Position numbers and translations under genes: made by a program. From positions 1 through 40,620 of the forward strand of contig CAKOMC010000010.1 of the NCBI GenBank assembly GCA_934096535.1: a stretch of 40,620 nucleotides of DNA, in the 5' to 3' direction. Source of the stretch: an uncultured Bacilli bacterium. GTDB lineage: Bacteria > Bacillota_I > Bacilli_A > RF39 > UBA660. How positions within the stretch are numbered: position 1 is the stretch's first letter; every line of letters begins with the position of its first letter. The notes under the pieces were generated by a model. The model had not been told where the DNA came from. It was given only the letters and a program-made list of their open reading frames with translations, and did not search any database. Positions 1 through 6,840 of the stretch are shown piece after piece.

Positions 1-23
1 TTTTAAGCGAAGCAGTAATAAGA

Positions 24-80
24 GCCTTATAAGGCGTAAAATGAAAACCACCAGCTTAGCTGGTGGTTGATTTTTATTTT
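24..80 (+). terminator. Hairpin terminator, possibly an IS200/IS605-type right end
   Basis: AACCACCAGC (46-55) pairs perfectly with GCTGGTGGTT (59-68) around a 3-nt loop and is followed by a T-rich tract, as in an intrinsic terminator on the plus strand. Just upstream, 24-35 is a perfect 12-nt palindrome (GCCTTATAAGGC). Two adjacent palindromes at the edge of a tnpB-type gene resemble the right end of IS200/IS605-family elements. No transposase is visible because the window starts here. The terminator reading is firm; the insertion-sequence reading is a guess from memory. Confidence 0.6.
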
Positions 81-282
81 TTTTAACATTTAATTCTATT
101 GCATCATAAATATTATAATATGCATAGTAAGTATAACTATTACTAATTCATAATGCAAAATAACTCGCTATAAACAACAGTGTAAGAGAAATACAAAGCT
201 TTTCTTCACTGGTTATTTTAATAATTTTTCCAAATTTTAACTAAAAACAACAAAAAATCACGAGAAAGCCGCAACTTTTTAT
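81..282. other. Non-coding AT-rich spacer
   Basis: I see no reading frame with a ribosome-binding site, no RNA fold and no repeat here. It separates the hairpin at the window start from the tRNA-Ser promoter. Confidence 0.5.
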
Positions 283-310
283 TGACTTGTTCTCCTATTT
301 TTAGTAAACT
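283..310 (+). promoter_or_regulatory. Promoter of tRNA-Ser
   Basis: TTGACT (283-288) and TAAACT (305-310) are 16 nt apart and lie 14 bases upstream of the mature tRNA 5' end. This is the expected geometry for a vegetative sigma-A promoter. Confidence 0.6.
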
Positions 311-324
311 GGTATTGTTGGTAT

Positions 325-416
325 GGAGTGGTACTCAAGAGGCTGAAGAGGCGTCCCTGCTAAGGATGTAGAGCGGGTTATCTGCTGCGAGGGTTCAAAT
401 CCCTCCCACTCCGCCA
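325..416 (+). tRNA. tRNA-Ser (anticodon GCT)
   Basis: A complete type II tRNA. The acceptor stem is 325-331 with 406-412, the discriminator is G413 and CCA is encoded at 414-416. The anticodon stem is 352-356 with 364-368, and the 7-nt loop CTGCTAA carries GCT at 359-361. A long variable arm follows, as expected for tRNA-Ser, and the T stem is 389-393 with 401-405 around a TTCAAAT loop. It decodes AGC/AGU. It has its own promoter and terminator, so it appears to be a single-gene unit. Confidence 0.97.
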
Positions 417-431
417 TTAAAATGATACTTA

Positions 432-459
432 ACGTTAGATTAATCTCTAATGTTTTTTT
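432..459 (+). terminator. Terminator of tRNA-Ser
   Basis: ACGTTAG pairs with CTAATGT (one G-T wobble) across a short AT-rich loop and is followed by seven T residues. Confidence 0.7.
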
Positions 460-490
460 GTGCCCATTTTTCTTCCTAGCCAAAAAAACT

Positions 491-526
491 CACTCTTTAG
501 AAAGTGGCAGGTGGGAAGTAATCATA
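491..526 (+). repeat. 36-bp dispersed repeat, copy 1
   Basis: This matches the reverse complement of 21570-21605 at 34 of 36 positions. It begins with a small hairpin (CACTCT, TTAG, AAAGTG) and continues with a G-rich stretch containing GGTGGGAAG. It lies between the tRNA-Ser terminator and the 3' end of the gene at 535-759. No known element was recognised. Confidence 0.75.
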
Positions 527-534
527 ATTTAAAA

Positions 535-759
535 CTATTTAAACCTAATATGTCCATTAAAATTAGACTCATAATCATTTATAAACTCTTTTAATAAATA
601 ATTACTCTTCCTATAACCATTTGTATTTAAAACAATATTTTCAATATCATAATCCCTAGCAATCTTAAAAACTCGAGTCTTTAAACTTGAAATATTATCC
701 TCATTAATATTTTCATAAACATTTACAAATAAAGTATCATCACTATAAAATATATCCAC
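535..759 (-). CDS. Small STAS-like hypothetical protein
   Basis: A 74-residue protein. The start is set by AGGTGA (complement of 765-770), which sits 5 nt before a GTG codon at 757-759; the GTG at 766-768 would overlap this site. The pattern is a short strand (TLFVNVYE), an amphipathic helix, a second strand (IENIVLNTNGY) and a closing helix. This recalls the beta-alpha-beta core of STAS-domain anti-sigma-factor antagonists, but the protein is shorter than usual and no phosphorylatable serine motif is obvious. It is a single gene, divergent from the murT-like gene. A role is not claimed; the STAS resemblance is an inference from strand and helix order. Confidence 0.6.
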   Translation of the reverse strand: MDIFYSDDTLFVNVYENINEDNISSLKTRVFKIARDYDIENIVLNTNGYRKSNYLLKEFINDYESNFNGHIRFK

Positions 760-855
760 AAGTATCACCTAAATTAAATATAACAAATCTCTTTAGCATT
801 TCATATAATTTCGACAAAACTTAGCAAAATCTCTTTTTTTCTCAAGGTTTTATAG

Positions 856-861
856 TATAAT
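856..861 (+). promoter_or_regulatory. Probable -10 box of the murT-gatD unit
   Basis: TATAAT lies 20 nt before the murT start codon, with TATAG just upstream. There is no convincing -35 box at 16-18 nt, only a run of T. Confidence 0.4.
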
Positions 862-881
862 TACCTTATGGTGGTGTTATT

Positions 882-2240
882 ATGAAAATATTTTTAGCTA
901 CCTTAGTTAATAGATTTATTAACTTTGGCTGCAAACTTTTTGGTAAAAATGGAACTCAATTACCTGGTTATTGGGTTTTAAAAATTTTTGGCGATGATAT
1001 TGTTAGTGATGTTAAGTATCCTAAATATGTCATTGCTGTTACTGGGTCTTCTGGTAAAGGAACGACTTGTAATTTAATTAAACATATCTTAACCGATGCT
1101 GGTTTATCCGTTGCTCTAAATGAATATGGTTCTAATGGGGAAATTGGAACGACTACTTTAATTTTTAATAATTTAAAACTTAATGGAGAATTTAAAAAAG
1201 ATGTCTTACTTTTAGAATGCGATGAAAGACATTTACAATATATTTTTCCAAAGAAAAAACCAACGCATTTAATTATAACGAACTTAACGCGTGATCAACC
1301 GGTAAGAAATGGAACCCCAGAGATTATTTTTAAAGAGATAAATAAGGCTCTTGATGATTCTATTCATCTTATTATCAATGGTGATGATCCTCTAGTTAGT
1401 CGTCTAAAACTTACACATAAAGGTAAAATTACGACTTATGGTATTGATAAGACTAAGCATAGTTTTAAAAATCCTGCATTAAATAATGTAGATTTTGCTT
1501 ATTGTCCTAAATGCCATAAAAAGTTAGAATATTCTTATTATCATTATGGGCATCTAGGTGATTATAAATGTCCAAGATGTGATTTCTATCGTGGTACTCC
1601 CGATTACTTAGCAACTAATATTAATTTAGAAAAACAGCATATTACTATTGATGGTAATGAGATTTATATTAATAAGAATGCTTTATATACAGCTTATGCA
1701 ACAACGGCTGCCTACACTTTAGCTAAAGTTTTAAATATTCGGGAAGATAAAATTTTATATGCTCTTAATACTGATAAAATTGCTTCCAAACGCGGAAAAA
1801 CTTATTATATTGCCGGTCGCCCTATCATGATGTTAGAAACTAAAAATGAAAATAATTTAAGTTATTATCAAAGCTGTGAATACATTAGAGAACAAAAAGG
1901 AACCAAAACTGTTATTTTAGGTTTTGAAAATGTTTCTAGGCGGTATAAAGAAAATGACCTTTCGTGGTTATATGATGTTAACTTTGAATTATTAAATGAT
2001 GAGGCAATCGATAAAATTTTCTGTATTGGACGATTTCGTTATGATGTTAAAACTAGATTAGAATATGCAGGGATTGATAAGAATAAATTAGTTTTAGTTG
2101 ATGATTTAAATAACCTTCTTAATTTAGTTGAAACTAGATCAACTGGTGATATTTATACAATGGTATGTTTTGATATGACCGCTATAATTAAAGAGATGAT
2201 TGAAAAATCCGAAGAAAAGGAGCAAGAGCAAAATGATTAA
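882..2240 (+). CDS. murT: MurT-like Mur ligase (divergent)
   Basis: A 452-residue Mur-ligase family protein. Canonical MurT is the ATP-dependent subunit that, with the glutaminase GatD, converts lipid II D-glutamate to D-isoglutamine at the inner face of the membrane. Seen here: an N-terminal GTQLPG motif, a P-loop GSSGKGTT (about 55-62), a TNLTRDQ motif (about 133-139), NGDDP (about 166-170), and a zinc ribbon with Cys at about 208, 211, 230 and 233, typical of MurT. In the C-terminal DUF1727-type domain the usual NPAG motif reads KNENN (about 321-325), and the Asn/Asp-rich motif before SWIWD/SWIYD is replaced. The Asp of SWLYD (about 365) remains. The P-loop has Lys-Gly-Thr rather than Lys-Thr-Thr, as in FolC enzymes. 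It overlaps the next gene by 8 nt. Family assignment is strong; whether it amidates lipid II is doubtful. Confidence 0.85.
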   Translation: MKIFLATLVNRFINFGCKLFGKNGTQLPGYWVLKIFGDDIVSDVKYPKYVIAVTGSSGKGTTCNLIKHILTDAGLSVALNEYGSNGEIGTTTLIFNNLKLNGEFKKDVLLLECDERHLQYIFPKKKPTHLIITNLTRDQPVRNGTPEIIFKEINKALDDSIHLIINGDDPLVSRLKLTHKGKITTYGIDKTKHSFKNPALNNVDFAYCPKCHKKLEYSYYHYGHLGDYKCPRCDFYRGTPDYLATNINLEKQHITIDGNEIYINKNALYTAYATTAAYTLAKVLNIREDKILYALNTDKIASKRGKTYYIAGRPIMMLETKNENNLSYYQSCEYIREQKGTKTVILGFENVSRRYKENDLSWLYDVNFELLNDEAIDKIFCIGRFRYDVKTRLEYAGIDKNKLVLVDDLNNLLNLVETRSTGDIYTMVCFDMTAIIKEMIEKSEEKEQEQND

Positions 2241-2919
2241 AATATTACATTTATATTATGACATCATGAATATGTATGGGGAGTCGGCTAATATCCGAGC
2301 CTTAGAGCATGCTTTAGATAAAGAAGAAGTAAAATATAAAATCGATTTTAAATCTTTACATGATGATATTAAAATTATGGACTATGACTTTATTTATATC
2401 GGGACAGGGCTTGATGAGTCTTACTCCTTAGTCTTAGAAGATTTAAAAAGATATAAAGAAGATTTAACTAAGTATATTGATGCTAATAAATTTATTTTAG
2501 TAACTGGTAATGCTCTCGATTTATTTAGTGATTTAAAAATTTTAAACTTTAAAAGTGTTAAAGAAGATTTTCGAATCATTGGCGAACAAGTCTATACCAC
2601 TGATTTAATTAAAAATTATGTCATTGGTTTTCAAAATCGTAATACGGTTATTAAAGAATATAGTGAAACTCCCCTATTTAAAGTAACTACGGGGACGGGA
2701 TTTGCTCCTAACAACAAAAACGAAGGTATTAGAAAAAATAATTTTTATGGTACTTATCTTTTAGGTCCCCTTCTAATTCGTAATCCTTATCTATTAGAAT
2801 ATTTTACTAAAAATTTATTAAAGATGAAAAATCTTAAATATAAGGCTATGACTCATGATACCGCTTATCAAGCTTATGAGGCTTATCTTAAAAATTTTGT
2901 TAATAAAGAAACTGAATAA
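2233..2919 (+). CDS. gatD: GatD-like glutamine amidotransferase lacking its catalytic residues
   Basis: A 228-residue protein. The start is the ATG at 2233, inside the end of the murT-like gene, preceded by AAAGGAGC; this implies translational coupling. The fold markers of GatD are present: a NMYGESANIRAL segment near the N-terminus, an IGTGLDE segment (about 56-62) and GTYLLGPLL (about 173-181). In active GatD the nucleophile sits in an ICGGYQ-type motif and the catalytic His in GTYLHGP. Here these read VTGNAL (Thr at about 91) and GTYLLGP (Leu at about 177), and the protein contains no cysteine at all. The frame is intact, so it is not a decayed gene. It should be unable to hydrolyse glutamine; it may be a structural partner of the MurT-like ligase or have a new role. 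Confidence 0.85.
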   Translation: MIKILHLYYDIMNMYGESANIRALEHALDKEEVKYKIDFKSLHDDIKIMDYDFIYIGTGLDESYSLVLEDLKRYKEDLTKYIDANKFILVTGNALDLFSDLKILNFKSVKEDFRIIGEQVYTTDLIKNYVIGFQNRNTVIKEYSETPLFKVTTGTGFAPNNKNEGIRKNNFYGTYLLGPLLIRNPYLLEYFTKNLLKMKNLKYKAMTHDTAYQAYEAYLKNFVNKETE

Positions 2920-2960
2920 ATTTTAATATCTTAGAACCGACATATTAAAAAAGGTATTTT

Positions 2961-2997
2961 AAAAAGACTTATAGACTTTAAATCTATAGGTCTTTTT
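2961..2997. terminator. Bidirectional terminator
   Basis: A 15-bp stem (2961-2975 with 2983-2997, one G-T wobble) with A and T tracts at its two ends. It lies between the convergent gatD-like gene and the lipoprotein gene and can serve both. Confidence 0.85.
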
Positions 2998-3033
2998 CCA
3001 TACTTTCACTTGTTTTTAAAATTAAAAATTCAT

Positions 3034-3891
3034 TTAATTATTGCTGATTCTTACTTCAATTTGTTTAACATTATTCTTCTTACTTAAAGCTAAGGCTAGT
3101 AAAACAACAAGAATAACAGTAGCCATTACAATACCACCTAAAGCTAAAATAGTATTCCAATTATATAAATAGAAACTAAATTCAATATTAGAAGTATTAG
3201 TAGCCGATAAATTCCAAGTTAAAGTCTTAGAATCATTATCTACACTACTAGCGTTATTACTGATTACTTTATAAGGTAAATTAACTTTAAAACTTAAATC
3301 CATATTGCCAGCTAGACCAGCCATATTAGAAAAATCCATTTCTGGCAAACCATAACCATCATCAAAATTATTATCTATTTTATTTTCTAAAAGAGCTACA
3401 CTGGAATTATTATCATTAATATCAAAATCATTATCAAAAGAAGAATCATTATCATCTAAGCCGCTATCACTAGCATCAAACTTAATATTAGCATAATAAG
3501 TATTTTTAAATAAGCCCTTTTCTACTTTAAACATCTTTTTATCATTGGCATTATAATCATCTAATAAACCAGAAATACTATAATTTATATCATTTGCAGC
3601 ACTAACCTCATCAATATTTTTAACATTTTTTAATAATTTGTAACCAGTAAATGTCTCATCACTATAGTTTTCAATAGTAAATCCTTCATCTTCAAGTTCT
3701 TTTTTATCATCATCAGATAAGATGCCCTCATCATTATCCATATAACTTAGCAATGAAGAATTAACAGCATAAATAACTGCCATATCCATACTTTTATTTT
3801 TCTTAATTTCAATATTTGTATTAAATTTTACACAGCCTGTTAATAAGAAGGCCATAATCATTAATAACACGAAACTTTTTGCTTTTTTCAT
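3034..3891 (-). CDS. LppM-like lipoprotein with C-terminal membrane anchor
   Basis: A 285-residue protein starting at MKKAKSFVLL; an upstream in-frame ATG at 3924 would put a polar stretch before the signal peptide. It has a lipoprotein signal peptide with lipobox LTGC (Cys20), so it should be lipidated and exposed outside the cytoplasmic membrane. The soluble part opens with a segment resembling LppM/DUF3153-type domains (VKFNTNIEIKKNKSMDMAV), followed by an Asp/Asn-rich stretch around residues 140-175. A single transmembrane helix near 245-268 is followed by a short basic tail. It is a single gene with its own promoter, convergent with gatD. The substrate or partner is unknown. Confidence 0.75.
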   Translation of the reverse strand: MKKAKSFVLLMIMAFLLTGCVKFNTNIEIKKNKSMDMAVIYAVNSSLLSYMDNDEGILSDDDKKELEDEGFTIENYSDETFTGYKLLKNVKNIDEVSAANDINYSISGLLDDYNANDKKMFKVEKGLFKNTYYANIKFDASDSGLDDNDSSFDNDFDINDNNSSVALLENKIDNNFDDGYGLPEMDFSNMAGLAGNMDLSFKVNLPYKVISNNASSVDNDSKTLTWNLSATNTSNIEFSFYLYNWNTILALGGIVMATVILVVLLALALSKKNNVKQIEVRISNN

Positions 3892-4006
3892 AAACTTCTC
3901 ACTTTCTAAATTCCAATCCCCCAATTTTATTATATATTTTCTTTAATTAGTATTTAAAAATCACCAAACTTTCATTAATATTCATTATAAATCCCCATCT
4001 ATTATG

Positions 4007-4035
4007 AGTATACCATAGTTGAAATATTTTGAAAA
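4007..4035 (-). promoter_or_regulatory. Candidate promoter of the lipoprotein gene
   Basis: Read on the minus strand, TTTTCA (4030-4035) and TATACT (4007-4012) are 17 nt apart, about 115 nt upstream of the start codon. Confidence 0.4.
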
Positions 4036-4050
4036 TAATTTATTGCATAG

Positions 4051-4098
4051 AAAAAAAGGTAACAATTAAATACTTTCTGTAATTAATTATTACCCTTT
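4051..4098 (-). terminator. Terminator of the small-paralogue pair
   Basis: On the minus strand GGGTAATAATTAA pairs with TTAATTGTTACC (one G-T pair) and is followed by a run of seven T. It lies just after the stop codon of the gene at 4103-4459. Confidence 0.75.
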
Positions 4099-4102
4099 TA
4101 AA

Positions 4103-4459
4103 TTATAATCTTCTTTCATTAGGACATCTTGCTCCTAAAAAATTATCTTCATATCTCGTTGGTTCTTCTAAAAGACCATTATCCTCTTCATGTGTATATA
4201 AAAGATACTCTTCTAAAGCATCGCTAATCTCTGCTTGCCCACTTTCTTCTTCAATTTTGCTTTTTTGTTCAGCTAAAACTTTAGCAATTATTCTAAGCCT
4301 TCTGGATATATAAGCATAGCATTCAAAAAGTGCCGCAGTCGAAAAATTATTAATTTCTTGCTTGCTAAAATAGCCACCATCAGTTATTCTTTTAACTGGC
4401 ATTTCTTGCTGATAAGTATAAATAAAATCAACAAAATTATCTCGTAAATTATTTTCCAT
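4103..4459 (-). CDS. Small hypothetical protein, paralogue of the upstream gene
   Basis: A 118-residue, largely helical, soluble protein preceded by AGGGGATAATA before the ATG. It shares a block pattern with the neighbour at 4498-4869: a YQQE(M/I)P motif near the N-terminus, a central helix with Tyr residues followed by RLxxIA, and a C-terminal stretch with E.DNG..EEPT.Y..NFLG. The last motif is the most conserved. The two genes lie in tandem 38 nt apart and share a promoter and terminator. No family was recognised and no membrane segment or signal peptide is present. Confidence 0.7.
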   Translation of the reverse strand: MENNLRDNFVDFIYTYQQEMPVKRITDGGYFSKQEINNFSTAALFECYAYISRRLRIIAKVLAEQKSKIEEESGQAEISDALEEYLLYTHEEDNGLLEEPTRYEDNFLGARCPNERRL

Positions 4460-4497
4460 TATTATCCCCTTTTCTTTATTTAAATAGTAATTTTCAC

Positions 4498-4869
4498 TTA
4501 TTTTTTTATTCTTGATAGCAACTTTCCTACTTGATTTGGTTCCGTTACCCCTAAAAAATTTTCTTTATACATAGTTGGTTCTTCATCGGGACCATTATCA
4601 ATTTCATAAGTATCAACTAAATATTGTTGCATAGCATCATCTATTTCTTCAGCCGTAGTTAGTTTTTCTTCATCTTGCTTCTTAGTTAAAGCGGCAATAA
4701 CATTTAATCTTTCTTGAATAAAATAATAATACCTAGAAAGAACATCATCAGGCATACTAGCAACTTGATCAATATTATAATGACGACTTAATTGCCCATT
4801 TTTTAAAGGTATCTCTTGTTGGTATTTATATACGACTCTTACATATTTATCTCTATCACATTCCATCAT
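4498..4869 (-). CDS. Small hypothetical protein, first gene of a tandem pair
   Basis: A 123-residue soluble protein, paralogous to 4103-4459, with YKYQQEIPLK near the N-terminus, a Tyr-rich helix (RYYYFIQERLNVIAAL) and the C-terminal signature DNGPDEEPTMYKENFLG. The start is ATG 4869, with GAGGTGA ending 4 nt upstream; a second ATG follows directly and cannot be excluded. A well-formed promoter lies 25-50 nt upstream. The two copies have diverged strongly in their linkers but kept the end motifs, which suggests selection on both. Function unknown. Confidence 0.7.
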   Translation of the reverse strand: MMECDRDKYVRVVYKYQQEIPLKNGQLSRHYNIDQVASMPDDVLSRYYYFIQERLNVIAALTKKQDEEKLTTAEEIDDAMQQYLVDTYEIDNGPDEEPTMYKENFLGVTEPNQVGKLLSRIKK

Positions 4870-4893
4870 AAAATCACCTCAAAAATTACCGTT

Positions 4894-4922
4894 AGGATAC
4901 CATAAAATACAAGTTATTGCAA
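4894..4922 (-). promoter_or_regulatory. Promoter of the small-paralogue pair
   Basis: On the minus strand TTGCAA (4917-4922) and TATCCT (4894-4899) are 17 nt apart, and TGG precedes the -10 box, giving an extended -10. Confidence 0.5.
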
Positions 4923-4933
4923 GCATCTAGTAA

Positions 4934-5251
4934 CTAAAATAAACTACCTAAAAGATTTAAAAAATCTTTAATTCCCCCGTCCATTAATTTATCAAGACTA
5001 GTTCCTATTTTACTACCAAATCTTGATACTCCTGATGAATAATCAATATAGTCTTTTGTTAAATAATCCTTTAAATCAATTTCTTTTCCCTCTTTAACAT
5101 CTTGTTCAAACTCTCGCAGTTTTTCCTCTGTAATAGTAGCTTTTCTTCCCATTTTAACATCGTAATAACCTGATTCTAAAGCAATATAAAGAGCCATAAA
5201 GATTAAGAAGAATATAAATAAAATTTTAAAGAAAGGGTTGCCTTTTTTCAT
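4934..5251 (-). CDS. Small single-pass membrane protein coupled to spoIIP
   Basis: A 105-residue protein with a short basic N-terminus, one transmembrane helix at about 8-28 and a mostly charged C-terminal part ending in a hydrophobic helix (about 92-105). Its ATG overlaps the TGA stop of spoIIP in an ATGA arrangement, so translation is coupled and equal expression is likely. In Bacillus the gene after spoIIP is yqxA, which also encodes a short membrane protein, so this may be a positional counterpart; I do not see enough shared sequence to call it YqxA. A role beside SpoIIP during engulfment is an inference from the overlap. Confidence 0.65.
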   Translation of the reverse strand: MKKGNPFFKILFIFFLIFMALYIALESGYYDVKMGRKATITEEKLREFEQDVKEGKEIDLKDYLTKDYIDYSSGVSRFGSKIGTSLDKLMDGGIKDFLNLLGSLF

Positions 5252-6240
5252 AGATTAGCTCCTATATAATCATAAAGAATACCTGCTAAGATATCAATTG
5301 TATTTGATACTTCTAACATAGTATTATATTGCCCACCCAGTTCAATTAGAATGCAATTACTATTAAAATCCTGATTATAAATACCATTTACTCCTGCTCC
5401 ACTTTTTTTATAAATACCTCTTGTCAAATTAGGATACTTTTTCTTAATTAGATTATTAATATCCGTTGCTACTTTTAAATTAGCATTATAATTATCATGT
5501 TCTAAACCAACTAAAAACATTACTCTAGCATAATCCTTACCGTCAATTGAAGTCGTAGTCTTACCCTTTAAAGAAGAATCTCTATGTAAATCAATAAAAA
5601 ACTTTAAAGAATTATTACTATTATAAGTATCTTTTAAATAAATTCTTGAAGCCTTATAAGAATCCTTATAAACCCATCCATTCTTATTTAAAACATCTTT
5701 AATCTTTCTTTTCTCAACAATCGTATTAAGGCCTAAATCATTTAACTTTTCTTGTAAATAATAAGAAGCAATTTTAACATCAGGTTTTATATTGTAAATA
5801 TTAAAATAACTACTAGCATATCCTTCAGTATCATGAGTACTATAAATATATATTACGGGTTTATCACTATTAAGCACTTCTTTAGTATCATCATTATTTT
5901 TAGAACTATTACTTTGCTTATTATCCTGGTTATTTTCTGTTTGGTTAGACGAATTATTTTCACTATTTAAATTACCATTATTCTCAGAATCAACAGATCC
6001 ATTAATTATATTAGCAACCCCCTTTTTATCTAAAAAGCTAGACTTAATATCCCCAGCATCAATTTGCCTACTAAAACCAACTTTTAATAAGTAGTTTAAA
6101 TAATCTTTACTAGATATCATACTTCGCACCTTATAATAAAAGTACAAATAGCTTAAGAAAAAGCCAATTAAAATAAATATTGCATAAATAATCCTTCTCC
6201 ATACATTTAATCTTTTTTTACTTTTAAATCTTTTCCTCAT
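5248..6240 (-). CDS. spoIIP: Stage II sporulation protein P (SpoIIP), cell-wall hydrolase
   Basis: A 330-residue protein. SpoIIP is an amidase/endopeptidase that, with SpoIID and SpoIIM, thins septal peptidoglycan so that the mother cell can engulf the forespore. Seen here: a basic N-terminus, one membrane anchor at about 15-35, a low-complexity Asn/Ser-rich linker (about 85-120) and the SpoIIP domain from about residue 127. Putative zinc ligands are His136 and Glu139 in STHDTEGY and His219 in IDLHRD. The start MRKRF is chosen because GTGAT lies 4 nt before it, the spacing seen at other starts here; two in-frame codons upstream (GTG, ATG) have no such site. It is slightly shorter than the Bacillus protein. 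TGA stop overlaps the next gene. Implies a spore-forming organism. Confidence 0.88.
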   Translation of the reverse strand: MRKRFKSKKRLNVWRRIIYAIFILIGFFLSYLYFYYKVRSMISSKDYLNYLLKVGFSRQIDAGDIKSSFLDKKGVANIINGSVDSENNGNLNSENNSSNQTENNQDNKQSNSSKNNDDTKEVLNSDKPVIYIYSTHDTEGYASSYFNIYNIKPDVKIASYYLQEKLNDLGLNTIVEKRKIKDVLNKNGWVYKDSYKASRIYLKDTYNSNNSLKFFIDLHRDSSLKGKTTTSIDGKDYARVMFLVGLEHDNYNANLKVATDINNLIKKKYPNLTRGIYKKSGAGVNGIYNQDFNSNCILIELGGQYNTMLEVSNTIDILAGILYDYIGANL

Positions 6241-6249
6241 AATCATCAC

Positions 6250-6474
6250 TACTTAATTGTAGTAAGTACTACTTAAATAATATGTCAAATTATGGGTATT
6301 ATTATTAATAAAATGATATTTTAGATTTCATTAAAGAAAAAGCCTTTTTATTAATTAGAAGATATACTTTACTATAATTAGTTAGATAAATTTTATTTTA
6401 AGTCAACTTTTTTCTGCTACCTAATCTTAAAGTTACTAATAGTAATTAAAGAATACAAAAAAGGGTTCAAACAC
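6250..6474. other. Divergent intergenic region between spoIIP and rpsT
   Basis: About 225 nt without a gene. It must hold the spoIIP promoter, but I could not find a clear sigma-A, sigma-E or sigma-F/G match on the minus strand. A short palindrome-like stretch (AAGTAGTACTT) lies about 20 nt upstream of the spoIIP start. Confidence 0.4.
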
Positions 6475-6503
6475 CTTGAAAAGTCCTGAAATATTTGATA
6501 AAA
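6475..6503 (+). promoter_or_regulatory. Promoter of rpsT
   Basis: TTGAAA (6475-6480) and TAAAAT (6498-6503) with a 17-nt spacer, about 25 nt upstream of the ribosome-binding site. Confidence 0.75.
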
Positions 6504-6534
6504 TCATATAGACATTTAAGGAAGGAGCAAAAGT

Positions 6535-6798
6535 ATGGCTAATATTAAGAGTTCTAAGAAAGCGATTAAACAAATTGCTAAAACTACTGCTAATAACCAC
6601 GAATTAAAAGCAAGAGTTAAGAATACTATTAAAGCTTGTGAAAAAGCAATCGCATCAAAGAATAAAGAAGAAGCGACTTCTTTAGTTAAAGAAGTACAAA
6701 CTGTAATTGATAGAGCAGCTAGCAAAGGTCTTGTTAAAAAGAACACTGCAGCTAGACAAAAATCAAGATTAAATAATAAAGTTAAAGAAATGAACTAG
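6535..6798 (+). CDS. rpsT: 30S ribosomal protein S20
   Basis: An 87-residue, Lys/Ala-rich, all-helical protein of the normal S20 length. It begins MANIKSSKKA and has the family pattern of K-R-x(n)-K-T-x-I-K-A segments, with conserved AASKGLVKKNTAARQKSRL near the C-terminus. S20 binds 16S rRNA early in 30S assembly. The start ATG is preceded by GGAAGGAGC. It is a single-gene unit with a sigma-A type promoter and a terminator that overlaps its stop codon. Confidence 0.96.
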   Translation: MANIKSSKKAIKQIAKTTANNHELKARVKNTIKACEKAIASKNKEEATSLVKEVQTVIDRAASKGLVKKNTAARQKSRLNNKVKEMN

Positions 6799-6816
6799 TA
6801 AGGGTTCATTTTTTTT
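6790..6816 (+). terminator. Terminator of rpsT
   Basis: ATGAAC pairs with GTTCAT around an 8-nt loop, followed by eight T. The stem includes the last codons and the stop of rpsT. Confidence 0.7.
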
Positions 6817-6840
6817 GATATAATCTACTAGGTGATTAAA

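Noticed and set aside
301..483. 60-codon minus-strand frame containing EWEGFEPS
   Set aside because: It is the antisense reading of tRNA-Ser(GCT), a well-known artefact of tRNA genes, and has no ribosome-binding site.
5248..5251. A genetic code with TGA read as tryptophan, as in mycoplasmas
   Set aside because: spoIIP and lspA both end in TGA within ATGA overlaps to the next gene, and Trp is encoded by TGG throughout.
6516..6746. 76-codon hydrophobic frame antisense to rpsT
   Set aside because: Shadow of the Lys/Ala-rich S20 gene; codons and start context do not support it.
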